Notes: generated by a model from the letters alone, not told the origin. A stretch of 64,000 nucleotides of DNA from Tubulanus polymorphus (GCF_964204645.1 NC_134028.1:6484501-6548500); one strand, 5' to 3'. Numbered from the stretch's first letter, positions 45,522 to 61,336 are shown. A program made the numbers and translations.

Positions 45522-48450
45522 CGTTCCAGATTCCTTGTCGACGCAAATTATCAAAATTCGCTGCTTTTAAACCCGATTATTTCCCCGTTTGTTTCTATCG
45601 TCGCAATCCAAACTGTACTTCACGTTCCACCATTACTCTACCCCACGAGGAAGATACCGCGCTGAATGACAAATGACGTCATTCACCACGATTTTATCTA
45701 AAATTAATTTTCTCACAATTTCAGGGATAAATAACAAAACTCGAGGTTATCAAGCGTTGATTTATGACCTAGGATTTATTGTTAATTATTGTTTTTGTAA
45801 ATTCATCGTAGCCCGAACGGAGTGCAGAGTGCAGCACCTAACGGTCTAGCAGATCCTCGCTTACCACAAGTGGAATCCCCTATTGCCACAGTCGTTTGCG
45901 GAGTCCTCAACCGAAAAATTACATGCCGTACGTAGGAAATCTTACCGCTAAGTGCAAGGGTCCACGCATCCGACGGTTTGAGACTGATCTTTGGTGAGGA
46001 CGATTTAATGACTCGATGTTCAAATGTTGTCTAACGCTGGATAACAGAAAGTACATTTGAGGGAGAGTTTGAGGGTTGAGTAGTTGTCTTACTTGCGTTT
46101 CTCTTTTGGGGGAAGGTTTACCTGGCGTCTCGTCAACACGCTGCGTTAATTCCATATTTACTCATTTCCAGGAAAAGACGAGGCTAATGTCACTTCGGAT
46201 AAAAATAGCAGCATTGTCGTGTCGCACACGGTTTCCGCACAGTGCTCGTCTATTTTTTAATAGAAGGTAGCATGAGCGAAAGGCTGTGTTGTAAAAAAAA
46301 GTAGTGTAATCAACAGAATATCACTTTATTGCTCGTGTAAAATAGAATGAAATCAATAGAACATTCTAAAGAAATATGAATATTTAGAGTAAGATATTCA
46401 AGCAATTAAAAATCCCTTTCGCCGTACAATTATGATCAGATGCCGGTTTTGGCAAAAATCGCTCTTTTACAGCTACCACTTTTTTAAGGTGATACACACA
46501 TTAATATTATATCTCTTCATCCGTTATTATCGATCGGGTGAATTATCGTCTGTCGAAAGATGATGGAATAATTTGAATCTGCGCGTTGTGTTGCAGACGA
46601 TCTAGAGAGACGGGTAAGGCAAGCGTCTGCTTTTAGCTATAAGAATCATATCATAAAATAGCGACGACGTCGTCGTCGTTGATGATTGCGAGGAAGAGAT
46701 TGTAACACATGCGCGCGAATACAGGAGGGATCATTTTCAATCCAGGTAATAAAAATCTGAAAGTAACTTGTATCATAGCGACCGAGCAATCTATTCGTAA
46801 ATTCTTAGCTGTACGCGTCGTAAAGGACTATAATATAAGTACATTCAATATGCAGCCCTGGAACAGGAAAATTTTAGTCATTATTGTACGGAATCTCAGT
46901 TTTTGATTGTTTTGGATGTTCTCAATGTTCTGTGATCTCAATTTTTGGAACTTTTTGTAAAAGGGTAATAGATACTGAAATAGATGCTCATTAGACGTTA
47001 TATTAAGGACAAAGTTCATTGTAGTCAGCGACTGGACTGTGGTTAAGTTTCATTGTCGGACATTTCACAAAACCATTTTATATATACAGATAAACCAATT
47101 AACTTGAATTCTGGCTTAAGGTCTATCCGACTGCCAAAGCTTAACGCAGCGATTTGGTCAATAAAAACGCTCGGGTTACATAAAATCAAAAACTTGATCA
47201 TCGCCACCAACCACGGCTCCGGTTCCTGTCGTTATTACCCCACACCAGCGATAAACCACTACGGTCGGGGCAGAACGCAACAGCTGGGTACATAGAATAT
47301 TCGTTTTGTCATGTAAATGAACATTATGAGCGCGGCAACATTTCTGAGTTTATTGTATAAAATTGCGTTGTTTCGTTTCGTAGAGGATGAAGCGATAGGC
47401 TGTTAAGCAGTAACACGCGGTAAATACATAACCTAGACGAACGCATATACAGCTAACGGTGACGTCGCCGCGGCGGACAGTTCGATACGGATGGTGCCGC
47501 TCGGTGAACGCTGCAATAACGCTGGCAGCGGCCGTACGTTATGCAACGTTAACGCTGGCGTAGAACGGCGCGGAAATTTATAGCGGTTTTATCTGACAGA
47601 CACGATCGTAATCGAGTAAAGTTGTCATCGGAGGGTAATCTGACAAGCAGGATGTTAATCAACGGTGCTCTAAAAATATCGGACGATTTTCAACAACGGA
47701 AACGGTCATTTTCTTTCGGATTTATATAAACGGTTATCTCAACGGATACGCGTGAATTTCAAGAACGCGCAGATCAATAACGATTTAAATCAATTAGATA
47801 TTTTCGATCTGAAATAATTCATACTATCAGGATAATCTGGCTACCAGTTGGAAATACTGGGATGTTATGCGTGTCACCGTTCTGATATACTAGTGCTGTG
47901 ATGGTATTGATCAGTAGTGAAGGTTATATTATTTTGTATCGACACTCTGAACATACATACGCCAGTTTTTAGAGCGCTTTTTTCTTCGTCGACGCGCGTG
48001 TATTTCTCTATTCGCAAAAGCTGACGTCAAACGGGTAACGGACAACAATCATGGTGTCCATATCGAAACCGTGTCCGTGGAAACGGCGTGCCGTTGACGC
48101 CGGCCAGAAATGGGACGAGTAACGCTCTAAAACAATGATATTATTCTCTACGGACAGAATAGTTAATGATATTTCGAATATTTTCCGCGTGTACTCGCCG
48201 AGGGAGATTTTCATTATTGGGACGTTCCAGGCTTAATTAGCAATTAATGTAATTTCAGCGAATAGCGTCGGAGATAGAATTCATTGCGCGCTTTGGGTTA
48301 GAGAACAAACATTAACAACGACAGACACATGTTGCATATTCTGCCATTAAATCGCGCCAGCTTTCCATATTATTTATTTTTGCGAATAGCTGGGACAGTC
48401 AATGACAATTCATGTATGCAAATGAAGCGAAACTCTGGAATCTATCATAT
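45522..48450. other. Non-coding spacer between divergent EIF4EBP and the claudin-like gene
   Basis: No convincing frame. It must contain the EIF4EBP promoter near 45.55-45.7 kb; a TTTAAAA word lies about 50 bp upstream of its start on the minus strand. A GC- and CpG-rich patch lies at 47455-47590. A homeodomain-type block TAATTAGCAATTAATG lies at 48234-48249. No RNA gene seen. Confidence 0.45.
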
Positions 48451-48457
48451 TATAAAA
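48451..48457 (+). promoter_or_regulatory. TATA box of the claudin-like gene
   Basis: TATAAAA 151 bp before the start codon at 48602. A start of transcription near 48480 would give a 5' UTR of about 120 bases. Inferred from sequence and distance only. Confidence 0.5.
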
Positions 48458-48554
48458 TGCAGGGCGCGCTTACGAACGTGTGGTCAAGATTTTAGTTGAT
48501 TTTGGTCGAGGAATCGTCGTCGTTTTGCTCATTTCATCGTTCCACATTTGGATT

Positions 48555-48605
48555 ATGCGGGGATTGGTAAAACACAAACTTAATCATCAGTTGTTAAAAT
48601 TATGA
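48555..48605 (+). CDS. Upstream ORF, 16 codons, overlapping the main start
   Basis: An ATG at 48555 opens a 16-codon frame whose TGA (48603-48605) overlaps the main ATG (48602-48604) as ATGA. If the 5' UTR is unspliced, this would force termination and re-initiation and so lower expression of the main frame. No peptide function is implied. Confidence 0.45.
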   Translation: MRGLVKHKLNHQLLKL

Positions 48606-49010
48606 TTGACCAAATATGCCAGTACAGCGTGATAATTCTTCTGGGCAACGTAGCTATACTTCTAATCGTGGCCGTCTCTACTGACTATTGGGAATACCGT
48701 GGCTTCAACCGTTCGCACATCGAAAACGATCTGAAAGCTTCTAATCGGACGAGGTTAAAATCTCCGATAGACACGACGTCTTATTTTTCGATTCACTATC
48801 TGGCGAACGATTACGCCAAGCCCGAATTGATTAACCAATATTCGGGCAATGACTCCGACTATCAGCCTCCCGCTTTCATACAACGTTACAGCCTTACCGA
48901 AACACTACAAATAAACAATACAACTGTCGAAAGACATAAAAATATGATGGACGTCATCGTTCTGTACGAACAATATGGCAACCTATTCCGTGACTGTGAT
49001 AATTTGGAAG
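48602..49010 (+). CDS. Claudin/PMP22-like membrane protein, first coding exon only
   Basis: The exon encodes 136 residues and ends in a good donor (gtaagc at 49011) in phase 1. Residues 9-26 are a membrane segment. They are followed by STDYWEYR and a long, probably extracellular loop with five N-glycosylation sequons (N36, N48, N83, N105, N106). The loop ends YGNLFRDCDNLEG, which resembles the GLW..C motif at the end of the first half of the claudin/PMP22/TMEM178 first loop. Those families have four membrane segments, so about 100 residues with three more segments should follow in later exons. I could not find them with confidence in the next 15 kb. The family call is an inference from topology and motif. 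Confidence 0.55.
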
Positions 49011-52000
49011 GTAAGCTATTTTTAGAGTTTTCTGCTATTTCGCTGAAAACCTTCTTGTTATTCTGTTGATTATTGTTATCATGATTTATTTTTGACTTTT
49101 TATCGTTCATAAAATTCAGATTTGGCAGCTGATAGCTGTTAAACGATCTGTTGAATTCGGACAGAAATATGAAAGTCTCTCCGAACCTGTAGGTTCTATG
49201 TATCGCTGGCTTTCTGGCGAATATGCCATTTGAGAAAAATCAATTTTGAATGAAGACGATAAAACTTACTGATTATCAATTTCCTGTTAGGTTTTTGAGA
49301 CGGATAAAATTATCATATTCATCGAAAATCCTATTTAATGATTTTGGAATTACGCTCACTACTTTCGACAGATATGAGAACCAATTTGTCGAAATATTTC
49401 CGGCCGCGTGATGTGGTAGGAATTTTTCGACGCATAAGTGGACATTATTATTTGTATTAATCTACAACATATATCAGTAAATCCAGGATGAACACATGAG
49501 TGCCAGACTTAAAAGGAAATATCATAATTCTGATTGATTGAATTAATTTATTGAATAATTTACGGACCCACGATGATACTGCTATAAGGCAGATCTTGTT
49601 AATTGAATAAGAATTGGGTTTATGGATATTTTGCACATTTTGACGCAGAAATGGCGTTCGTAAACACATAGACAAACTCGAATTTCGGTTTATCTACATT
49701 ATAAACGAGTCCGTAGATAAAATTTCTAGCTGCTGTGGACAGAATACTTGATCGTTAGGGCTAAGCACCCGGAGAGAGAGAGAGTAAGTTGTGAAATAAA
49801 GCAATAACAATAATACATTTGATTGATACGGGACAATCATAACGACATAATTATGAAAACGTTGTTGCAAACGTTACAGGACGGACGTGGATAGTGAAAT
49901 AGCCAACATGAACACAGTACTGGCTCATTCAGCTGTAATTTACTGGTGTCTGCAATAACATGAAAGCAATTACTACTGGTATGTGTCGTACACATTATTC
50001 CATGCCGTCTAATTAGTCATTATGCGATAGCAAACAAGCCTGCGAGAATCAATGACAAGAGATTCGTCATAACAATCTATTGATGTATACATATGTATAC
50101 TCACAGGCATCATCCGATTGTCACGATTGTGCATTTGATTCAAACTCTGTCGTAAAAGACGCGACGACGGCGGCAGTCGGAGATTTAAGATGTACACTAT
50201 AGACAACGACCGCGTAGCTGCGACGATATCATCATCGCCGGAGAAGTGACGAAAAAGATTAGAAGATAAAAGGGACGGGAAAGACTTTATAAGATGGAAT
50301 CATTTCAAGATAATCCGTTTAGGGTCGAATGGTCATGTCGAATGATATGACACGGCGAGATATGTCAGTTTTCAGGCCTTTCTATATGAAATTAGTAGAT
50401 GTTATCGTTTGTTTCCACGTATACGCAGATGAACAACACACGACGACGTTTGTATATTGTATCTATTATCTTTCGAACATCGGGTTTCTATTGTGTATGA
50501 TCTATCGTTATAGTTATGATTATAGCAGTCTTTCATTTGACATGCCTTTGATGTTTAACGAATTGAAAGATTGACCGAAACCAGCACGATTGCAGCCACT
50601 GCGGACGCTAGGTCAATCATACTCTGAACAAAACATCAATTTCTTCCCGAACATTTTCATCGTTGTTCCTTTTTACTTGAAGTAGCTTAGAGTCTGATAC
50701 GTTGGCCTCAGTTATAAGAATGTCTTGATTGTGATTTTCTTTCGCAGAAATTATAAATTGCTCGTCCAGATCTAAGAAAATATCTTTTTTACCATGAAAA
50801 TCGCTCGTCCGTTTACTTGGAACCCGTAGCGCTGTTACAGGTATTTACATCGTCTGCTAGTGATATTATACGCAACGATGATAATACATTTTTAGAATTT
50901 GAATCCCGACGACGCGCGGGAAAAATTCACCCTATTAACAATCTCCGCAGACTCGTTAACGATGATAGACGTCTATGTCTCTGTGTATTTATAATAAGAT
51001 AACACATTTCACAAGTTAAATCTAATTACGAAGGTGATAGAAACGGCTCATGCGCATCGAAGACGTCCCCGGTAATTGATACCTTTCTATTTTTGTTGCC
51101 CATGATTGAGTCGTTACGGGTCGCTTTTGAGCATTACGGAAATCTCTATGTAGACTATAATGTTAGACACTTTTTTTGCCGCATCTAAGCCACGAAGTTG
51201 CTCGGAGAAATGGCTGCAAGAAGAGGTTCCATTTTTAGGCTGGTGTCTAGCTCGAATTCTCCATTCTCTTTTGGCGATTGGATATCGATTATTTCCCACT
51301 CCTGGTCAAAAAGATTCTACGAATTCTATTTGGCATTCGAAACTATCAATGGTAAAATTCGAATCCATTAGTGGTAGTGCTTTGTGATTAAAGACTTCAT
51401 TATATAGGTTTCGAATCGGACAATAATTAGGCGGTCGATATAGTTTTCATAAGTGCTCTAATGAAATGATTGGAACGTTAAAAAAAACGTGCCGATATCA
51501 TTAGCAGCAATGGCAATGACTATGTAAATATGATATGATATATAAAAATATGTCAGAAGTCTGAAATTGATGTGAAAGACAACACGTGTCCTCACTGGGT
51601 ACATTAAAACGCCACATGTTGTGCATGCACTGAGTAAAAAAGACCGATATCCTTCCATTTATCCAACAGCATGAGCGTTTTTACATCATATAGTCGCGCG
51701 CACATCGAGGAAAGTAGTTCCCCGGTGTCAATTGTACTTGAAAACTACGATATTGACGAAACACTGTGCCCATATTAAACGTTATGTACGTATCATATTT
51801 CTACTTGGCTCGTTCAATTTCATTTATTCCCTAACAGCTCTAATTGATTTTTTCCTCGCTGCATTTTTTACCACCTTCTTAACGTTCACCGCGCTGATGG
51901 TACAATATACTACACGTTCAATCAACGTACGCTACAAAATCGACATCGAATATATCCCATCATTTCTGTTCCGATGAATTTTTATACCTTTCATTGATTG

Positions 52001-55000
52001 TCATCGGTTCACGTGGGGTACAGTTTATTTAGCGGTTTTGAACCCGAGCCTACGTGTATCACAATAATAATAATGATAATTCATTTTCTTATGAAGCTCT
52101 ACTCACTACAATCGGTGATCAGCTTTATATCGGTAGAAAATAAACATGAGCTCATGAATTAATGATTCAAAACACTTGGAGAATGATAAATCAAGTTAGA
52201 ATTTACAGGTGACTAAGATTAATTGTAGATTTTCCTAAAAAGTATACGTTTTCAAATTCTTCTTTAAAATTTGCCTAATAATTAAGGGTAGTTGGTACCA
52301 CAAGACGGATGCTATAAATTGAAATGCCTTGTCACCAGCACGCTTTGAGACTGGCATAACTAAAAGACTTGTATAATCATAACTAGAGCGGAGAGATCTG
52401 GTAGGGGCACGAGAGATGAAATAGACCGCAATTACTCTGGACCTTCTATGCATTGAAGAACCCGAAATTCACATTTCAAGCGCCATTAGACCATATACAT
52501 ATGTACCGACTCGTATTTAAAACCGCGACTTTTTTCAGTTAGATTCTTAAAATCGTTTGGTCATTAATCTGTAGCGCGCAGACACTCACACCTGGCTGAG
52601 CGCACGGTGAGTCTGCATCGACGATAAGTAAAAACCATAAAACACTCAAATGACAGCGACACTTGGTAATAACTTCCTCCATCTCGGCATAAGAACAGAA
52701 TGGTCATACGGGCGAGAGAACCGTCGTTTTAGTACCGGCCTTGTCGCGAAGCAGCGACTGTGTACATGCGTCTGATAATCTTTCCCCGTGACGCTAGCCA
52801 CGCTGTAATTAATTCCGAAGAAAACAATCCGTTTCGTAGAACATAAAACTAAACGTTTCTTGTAGCGATTCGAACGTTTTCAGGAAGTGCGTTTAGCGCG
52901 TGAACGCTATGTTGTAACGTCTGAAGCGTTGAGTATTAGGGTTATCTGCTGACACGAGCTACATACTTTATGATCGCAGAACGTTTCTAGTTTATCGACT
53001 TATCTTCGACAGGACCCCGACCTTTTATACAGTTACGTATAAGTAACAGTGGAATATATTCTCGACGGGAAAAGATACGCGCGGAAGTCTGTGTGAAAAT
53101 CGCGTGCCGCCAGAAAACAGTTTTTCCATCGCCTCTTGCAAGCGATGTAACACAAGTACAAAATCTATACGTATTATATACGTCATTTCATCTTCGCAGA
53201 AGTTACTAGTAGCGAAAGCAAACTGGCGTACCCAGCCTTTTGAATCCTGATTAAAACTCTCACCCAGTACCCACAATCGTATCATTTGAAATATATGCAA
53301 GACCTATTTTTCATATTTCTTTTATATGTATTAGATTTTTAGGTGAAGAAAATGTTCGTATGTGTACATATTTCTTAAGGTTGACGATAGCGTGTTGCGT
53401 CAGTGTATATAAAATATTGTCGATCTCGTTTCGGTAACGGAATATTCGTTATTTTACAACGATTCATAGGAAGATTTTCTCGTTTTTTTTTCGGTCGAAA
53501 AAGTCGATAGTTTCGCCTGAAACGATGCAAAACATTTTCGAGAATTGAAGACTGCGACTTGTATTTTTAGAGGACCCACGGGAACTCATTCGAATAGCGC
53601 CGGCAAGAAATTCCAGTCATAGATATATAATTTGTACGACGTGCAAAGGAGTTGTTGTCTTCAACACCTGCTCTTTCTGACATGCATACACACCGCTTAC
53701 GCACTCGCTTAATACATAATTCATAACACGTACTCTATATGTCTTACTCTATTCGGCGTTGATGACGAAATAGTCAACTTAATGCCATCTTACCTGGCAC
53801 TTGAATTTTTCGATTGTACATAATGTCAGTTGCACACCTACTTATCGTTCTGTGTATAGTTTTTTATATATATACTTCGCTTTAACGATGGTTTTATTGG
53901 ACTCTGAATGTATGTAGCTATTGCTCGCTAAAATGCACTAACTGGCAGCTCTCCTTTCTATAACAGCAACTAAGAAATAGTGGTAAAGATATACTTTCTC
54001 TTACGAAACTATAAGTTCATATCAACATGTAGAATAATTTTCTTGTTTCGATAATAGAGGTTTCTATTTTCATCGCCAATATTCGGCCAAGAAACTCCGG
54101 GAAAATGAATCATTGTTCGATTCGAACGGGAGATCTCGGATCAATACATCAATCTGAAGGTTCAATCTAACCCGTTATAGGCTTGATCACTATAATCTAG
54201 GACTATCAATATTTCACCAGTTTAAATCGCTCGAAGATATCGACAGCGTGTGGTGTATTTTGATGAACGACTGTATTTGAACCAGTGAGCCCCCAGTGGC
54301 TGTTTAATCATCATTACTATCTCACTATCACTGATACCTGTACACACGTTCGTCTGCTTCGGGGAAAAATCAACTGATTTCTCGTCAAATTACTGTCAAT
54401 TTGAAGCGGCCAACCGACAGCGCCGCGAATGGGAGCGCTACCAATGCTACTATGGCAATCGAGGATTACACTAATGGCAAGCGAGGATCCACCAGGTTCG
54501 CTAGTAGTCCGGGTTCAATATCTTTTACATTCCATTGAAAATCGTTTGAACTTGAAATGATACTCAAATGAATAGATTTTCAATGAAAACTATACAAATC
54601 ACAGATGTGCAAGATGTGCACTACATCATCAATTTATTGGGGCTAGACTGGCTGCCGGTCAATTTAATTCAATTATCGATATTCAAATCCAGAATAACTT
54701 TATTGATCCTTAATATTATATGACTTACGGTATTATCTATTATTGGCAGTATTAAGCGATGTGTTATTTTCGAGATTTAGAGTAACTTTCAATTAACTTT
54801 CTTACTCTAGCGCTCACTCCGGTAGTCAGAACTATCTCAACATTGCAGTTTGCGAGTGGCTACTGACTTAGCTAATCTACGAATTCTGCACAAAATGATA
54901 TTGAAATCTATGTAGCCTTTTCCCATTTCGACGTAGTTCTAACACCAGACAAACGAGAAACGCGGTTATTTTAATGGATGAGCCACGCGCGCGCGAGTTC

Positions 55001-56013
55001 TCGGCGTCATTTATAAATTTCATTTGGCATTCTATGGAATTATTTCAGCGCGCGTGATGAATCATTATGCAAATATAAATAATAGAACACCAAAACTAGA
55101 AGAAGAGAAAATTGAATAGAATAATTTAACAGTCTTTTACTTGTTACGAATGACAAGCACTATTTACATTTCATTCCTGCACACGTCGTCTACCTCCGCC
55201 GGGAAATAATCCCATCCAACACTTGCAAATATACACGCCGGCTTTTGAATACATTCATTTGAAGTTTTTGCTTTCGGCGTAAAAGAAGAGCGCGCGCAAG
55301 TCCCACCGGTGACGACGAGGAATATAAGTATTTCAATAAATCATGCAGTTGGTTAGGAATTTATCATTGAGCACCATTCTTACACAGACTTTTTACATTT
55401 CTACGTTTCGTCACGTGATGTCACAACAAATATCTGTATTCAAAACTTAAGCGGAATTAATCGTGAAAATATCAACAATGCTTACGATGATAATGTAATT
55501 TCCCAAAGGTTGGCGCGGATAGTTTGGAAGCGGACGCTGATGTAATCATGAAAGTACTTCTTTAAATTGAATTCAACGCTGCTTTTAAACATCTAAGATC
55601 TCGACGTCAGTGTTTCTATTTGCTGTCCTCGATACCCAAAGCTGTTAATTCCGAGAACCCACTGGCTTTATCATCGTACGATCCTCATGCGGCGGTTAGA
55701 GGATTGGAACAGAGTATGATAAAATTGATCTGGATGGTCTTCGGTTGACTCATCCTAACTTGGTACCAATAAACGCACAAATCAAATCATATTTTGGATA
55801 AATCTTTCAATTTTATCAGTACTAAACTCCGTCTCCGTACCCGGCAAATTCGTCGAAGTATTTGCGATCATTGAATATTATTGAGTAAGGGAGGACTAAA
55901 CTGAACTCGTGTTAATCGAATTGAAAACCGGCGAAAAGTCGGTATACGTTGATTCGACGACGAACTGTTGTTGTATGAAAACACACCGGGATTCACAGTT
56001 CGTGAATAATGAG
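49011..56013. other. 7 kb non-coding stretch, possible intron of the claudin-like gene
   Basis: No certain exon. A hydrophobic frame at 51694-51977 happens to be in the right phase after a weak acceptor, but lacks a pyrimidine tract and the expected domain layout. A short (GA)n lies at about 49772-49784. The words GGCAATCGAGGAT and GGCAAGCGAGGAT at 54450-54500 resemble part of the tandem repeat at 62.5 kb. Confidence 0.4.
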
Positions 56014-57441
<1,428 letters not shown>

Positions 57442-57443
<2 letters not shown>

Positions 57444-60400
57444 AGCTCGTAGATTCGTGCCGACGGTAGCCGTAGGCTTTCAGTCGCAATTTAGAGAATA
57501 ATCGCGATTCGTCTCCGATTCTCAGTGCCATTAATAACATTACGGTCGTTTCGATGAGCTCGCGCGGTTTAGAGCTGGTTTTATCGGATCGTTAATGCGT
57601 ATGGGTTCCACGTGGTATTAGATTTTTTTTCTAAAGTTTCGAATAAAAATCGCCCTTGCGGATAACTCACTTCCTATTACGTACGCTCAACGTCATCTCA
57701 CACGACACACAAAAAGAAGTGAACTGCGTTTGATAAATATTTTCTCGGCGATAGATAAATAAACAGAATTCATTGAACAATTTTACAGAATAACCGTCGG
57801 ATATCGCGAACAAACATCAAGAGATCGTTTGCAAATTATACGAATTTTCTCAAATTCAAAACGGCATAAAAAAAATGCAATACAATTACATCACGCACGA
57901 TGAAGGTTATGTCGTACAGCTTTGATGTTGCATTAATATGACGTGCTTTTTCGAAACTGAGAACACCCGCATATTTCTTTGCTCCATCATTAGTGGGCTT
58001 TCACTTTAACATTCACTTTGCACATCCTCGTCCTAAAAGATTATTAAAATTCATGGAATATAAGAGAAAAATATGAAATAGATTTATTTACAAAACATAT
58101 GCCAAAATTCACACAAATGTATATAAATGTTATTTTTGAAACGCCAATATTGATGACGTAGTGCACATCGACTCATGCAGAAGCTCTTAAATAAGGCATA
58201 GTAGTCATCAATGAATACAGAATAGCACTTCATGTTAATCAGGTTCGAATATGGAATCAGCAGTATGATGTATACAGATATGATGAAGTGAAGCTTTTGA
58301 TGATGATGGATGACGCCACATGTCCTACTCGATACCTAATCTTGTACCGGAAATTTCAATTTCACGCCGTTTCTTTTGAATCCGAAACGATCAAAAGCAA
58401 TATACACATCTCTGATAATATATTCCGTTCATCATCTATCATGCTTTACCCGTCGCGAACTAACGTTTACCTGTGAAATATAGGTAGAAATGCGAGCGTT
58501 TGAAGCTTTGTCTTCAGAGTCCATCATCACCTCCTATTCAAATAATATGCCCTACTGTTTGCACTCGTTCATTGCCTAGAATCGTTGCAAACAATTCGTA
58601 ATTCCACGCATGTAGAATTATATTCTGTATTTTTGCAGATTATTCTTTTTTAATTTAATGATGATAATTTGTTTTTGGAACCATAATGCATACAATCACA
58701 TGAACAGTCAATAATTTTTTAATAAATTACATAATACGGTTACGAAGCAATTTGAATAATGCATTTTAGCAAATCCATAATTTTCAGTAATCTACGTAAG
58801 GTAGGCCCAACGCACACGACGCAGGGAAACACGGAAATGTTAAACAGAAACATGTGTCCGAGCGTTTCCTTGTATCGTGTGCGTTGAGCGAGAAACGAGA
58901 AACACGGTTTCGGGAACTACGAAGTTTCCGAGATCAAACATGTTTGATTCCGTGTGTCTGTGTTTCCCTGCGTCGTGTGTGTTGCAATTTATTCATCTAA
59001 GATTTGAAGCCATGTTTTGTTGTTCTATGGTCAAATTAAAACACATTTCGATAAGGAATTATTCGATAAGTTCAGTCCAGAAAAATGTGCTACTTATACC
59101 GAAAAGGACGAAGTAGCACACGGCGAAAGTCTCGACGGTGAGATGTTCGTATAAGTTTTTTTTCTTATATTAGAGATCTCATAGATTAACGCGATGGCGG
59201 TCATTTGTCAATGTGAGCGCGAGACTTCGCGACGTGAATGCGAATTTCAAATGCTACCGGATTAATTCTTGCGCGCGTAGACGGAACTAAAAACAGTTCG
59301 TTAGGATTAAAGAAATAATCGCCGTAGGATTACCGCCGCGCTCGCTCGGTTTATATATGTTCGCTTATTTACATCCGAATATTCATCAAATGTTCTCCTC
59401 AAATCCCCGATGTCATATATATAGCTTATATCGTTCTCTCTCGCTGTCAAGTTGCGTGGTGTCGTTGTTCAAGGACGGTTGAAGCAATGGACAATAATCT
59501 TGAACATCATTTCATTCTATGAACAATTCGATGAATCGTATATGGCTTGAATCAAAATTCATCCCTAAAAATTCATTCCTTTTTTTTAGGTGAACAACCT
59601 GAAAGGCAGTAAAGTAAGACTAATATATTTTACGTTCAGTCCCATTTTTGAAAATGATAATTGTACTCGGATATATACATTAGCGGTACCTGGTATATCA
59701 TTTATTTCGATGTCAAAACAGAATTTTTATTATGCGAATTAATGGGCCTTAATTTAAGCCGTAAGTAGATTTGAATAGCGTATACCTATTGGTTTTTATA
59801 ATTTATTGTTTCGCTAATTAGACAAAATCGTGAATTTACAACGGTGCAACTCGGCACTGAGTGGAATTTTAATTTCGGCTTAGAGTTTGAGGCTGCAATA
59901 ACGTTCTAAATGCGCCGTTCATATAGCAGTCACTATCGTGTTCACATTCTAATATATTCGGTAAAAAAAAACACATTAGAAGCAAGCATTTTGGGGACGA
60001 TGTGTCTTTGCTAGCTCGCAACCTTATCACAGTACACCGTATAACTCTGACACCTGCTAGCAGGTAACATTCTCAACAAGATACTTAATACAGAGGGTGA
60101 TTTGACCTTGACCTTGGATATCGCATAGACGATAACAGGAAAATACAATCTATTCTATATACCCGTTTGTTATATATATATATTTGTATAAGAAAATGCA
60201 TTTAGCCTCGAGAGTTTCTATAGACAAACATAACTTGAGAAGTACAAAAAACGAGTACGTATAAATACATCACATAATCCAAAAATATCTCTTCATCTAT
60301 CTTTTCACATATATACATCGTTATCTCATCGTTTACTGAACTTCATTTGTACGATTTCTCTAATCACCACCAGACACGCTATATACTAAAAGCATGAAAT

Positions 60401-61240
60401 CAACTTTCGAAAATTCATGAAAATCATAGTTTAGTTATAAAGTTTATCTTAAGTTTAAATTGTTGTCCTCATTAAAAAGAATGAAGAAACCAAGAACAAT
60501 TTAACTAAAAGTTTTGGTTAGAATTTTTTGTGAAACTGGGCTCTGAGTTTCGCGAATGAGTCGCAGATATCTGTCTTACAGTGTTAATGTCTAGCATAGT
60601 GATTACCGTATTACATTGTTCGTTAAAATCAAGGAACTCTTAGACATTAATATGGATATTTTATCCACTGCAGACCAATTGTCCTTGATTCTAGCGAATG
60701 ATCACATTATTAATCACATCTGTAAGTTTGTAAATGAGGCGTCCATTCTGCGTAATGCACCGCCATAATGCATTTAACCAACAGAACTCCTTTTTGTCTT
60801 GTAAGCCTATATAGGCTGGCTTTTATTTATGTATGAAAGATCAGTTTAATCATCTATTCACCGCTTCGCCGAATACCGTCGAAAAATGTAGGCCTCTATT
60901 CTATCGATTATAGAAAACCCTTACGGCATCCCCGGAATACAAACAGTACCTATAAATAGAAGACCAATATATCGAGATAACTGGGGGATATTTCTGTCCC
61001 CGGTGTCGTTTTTAAGATATGAAATATTGCGCGCTTCATTCTGGGCATCCGTAAATGGAATTGTATATGAACGCGATGTTGATATGACCCAGTGGTATTC
61101 GTTCAATGGAGTAATGTGTTGTCTGGGTAAACAGCGAATTGGGAAACTCGTATTTCCTGCTCGTAAATATGTAAATGCAAATATTGTTCATTATATTTGC
61201 CGTGAAATTTTATCACGATAATTTCCTCAAGGTAGACGCT
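57442..61240. other. Non-coding stretch
   Basis: No convincing gene; only short frames. It contains the MITE at 58805-58985 and a (TA)n patch at about 60171-60183. Confidence 0.45.
58805..58985. mobile_element. MITE with GACGCAGGGAAACA ends, copy 2
   Basis: Left end CAACGCACACGACGCAGGGAAACAC and right end GTGTTTCCCTGCGTCGTGTGTGTTG form a 25-bp nearly perfect terminal inverted repeat. Inner words GAAACATGTGTCCGAGCGTTTCC and TTTCCGAGATCAAACATGTTTGATTC match the copy at 22362-22519. This copy has the better preserved ends. Confidence 0.8.
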
Positions 61241-61336
61241 TCAGCCTTTAGAAACTTACCTTACTCACTGAAGATCATTGGATCATTATCCCCTCCAGTT
61301 TTTAAACGTGCTCTCAAACAGTATCTTCTCAATTAA
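61241..61336 (+). mobile_element. Non-LTR retrotransposon 3' fragment
   Basis: The frame ending at TAA 61334-61336 reads SAFRNLPYSLKIIGSL, then FKRALKQYLLN. This resembles the last residues of a non-LTR reverse transcriptase ORF (pattern .LP.S.......S....FK..L..YL). About 200 bases of probable 3' UTR follow, ending ATGGAAAAATAAA(ATT)n. It is 5'-truncated. Confidence 0.55.

Noticed and set aside
51694-51977. Hydrophobic frame in the correct phase to be exon 2 of the claudin-like gene
   Set aside because: Weak acceptor without a pyrimidine tract, a TTT/TTC-rich composition typical of AT-rich non-coding DNA, and no recognisable second extracellular loop or fourth membrane segment. Phase agreement has a one in three chance.
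54440-54500. Additional copy of the 62.5-kb tandem repeat
   Set aside because: Only the short words GGCAATCGAGGAT and GGCAAGCGAGGAT are shared; the tRNA-like boxes are absent, so relationship is unproven.
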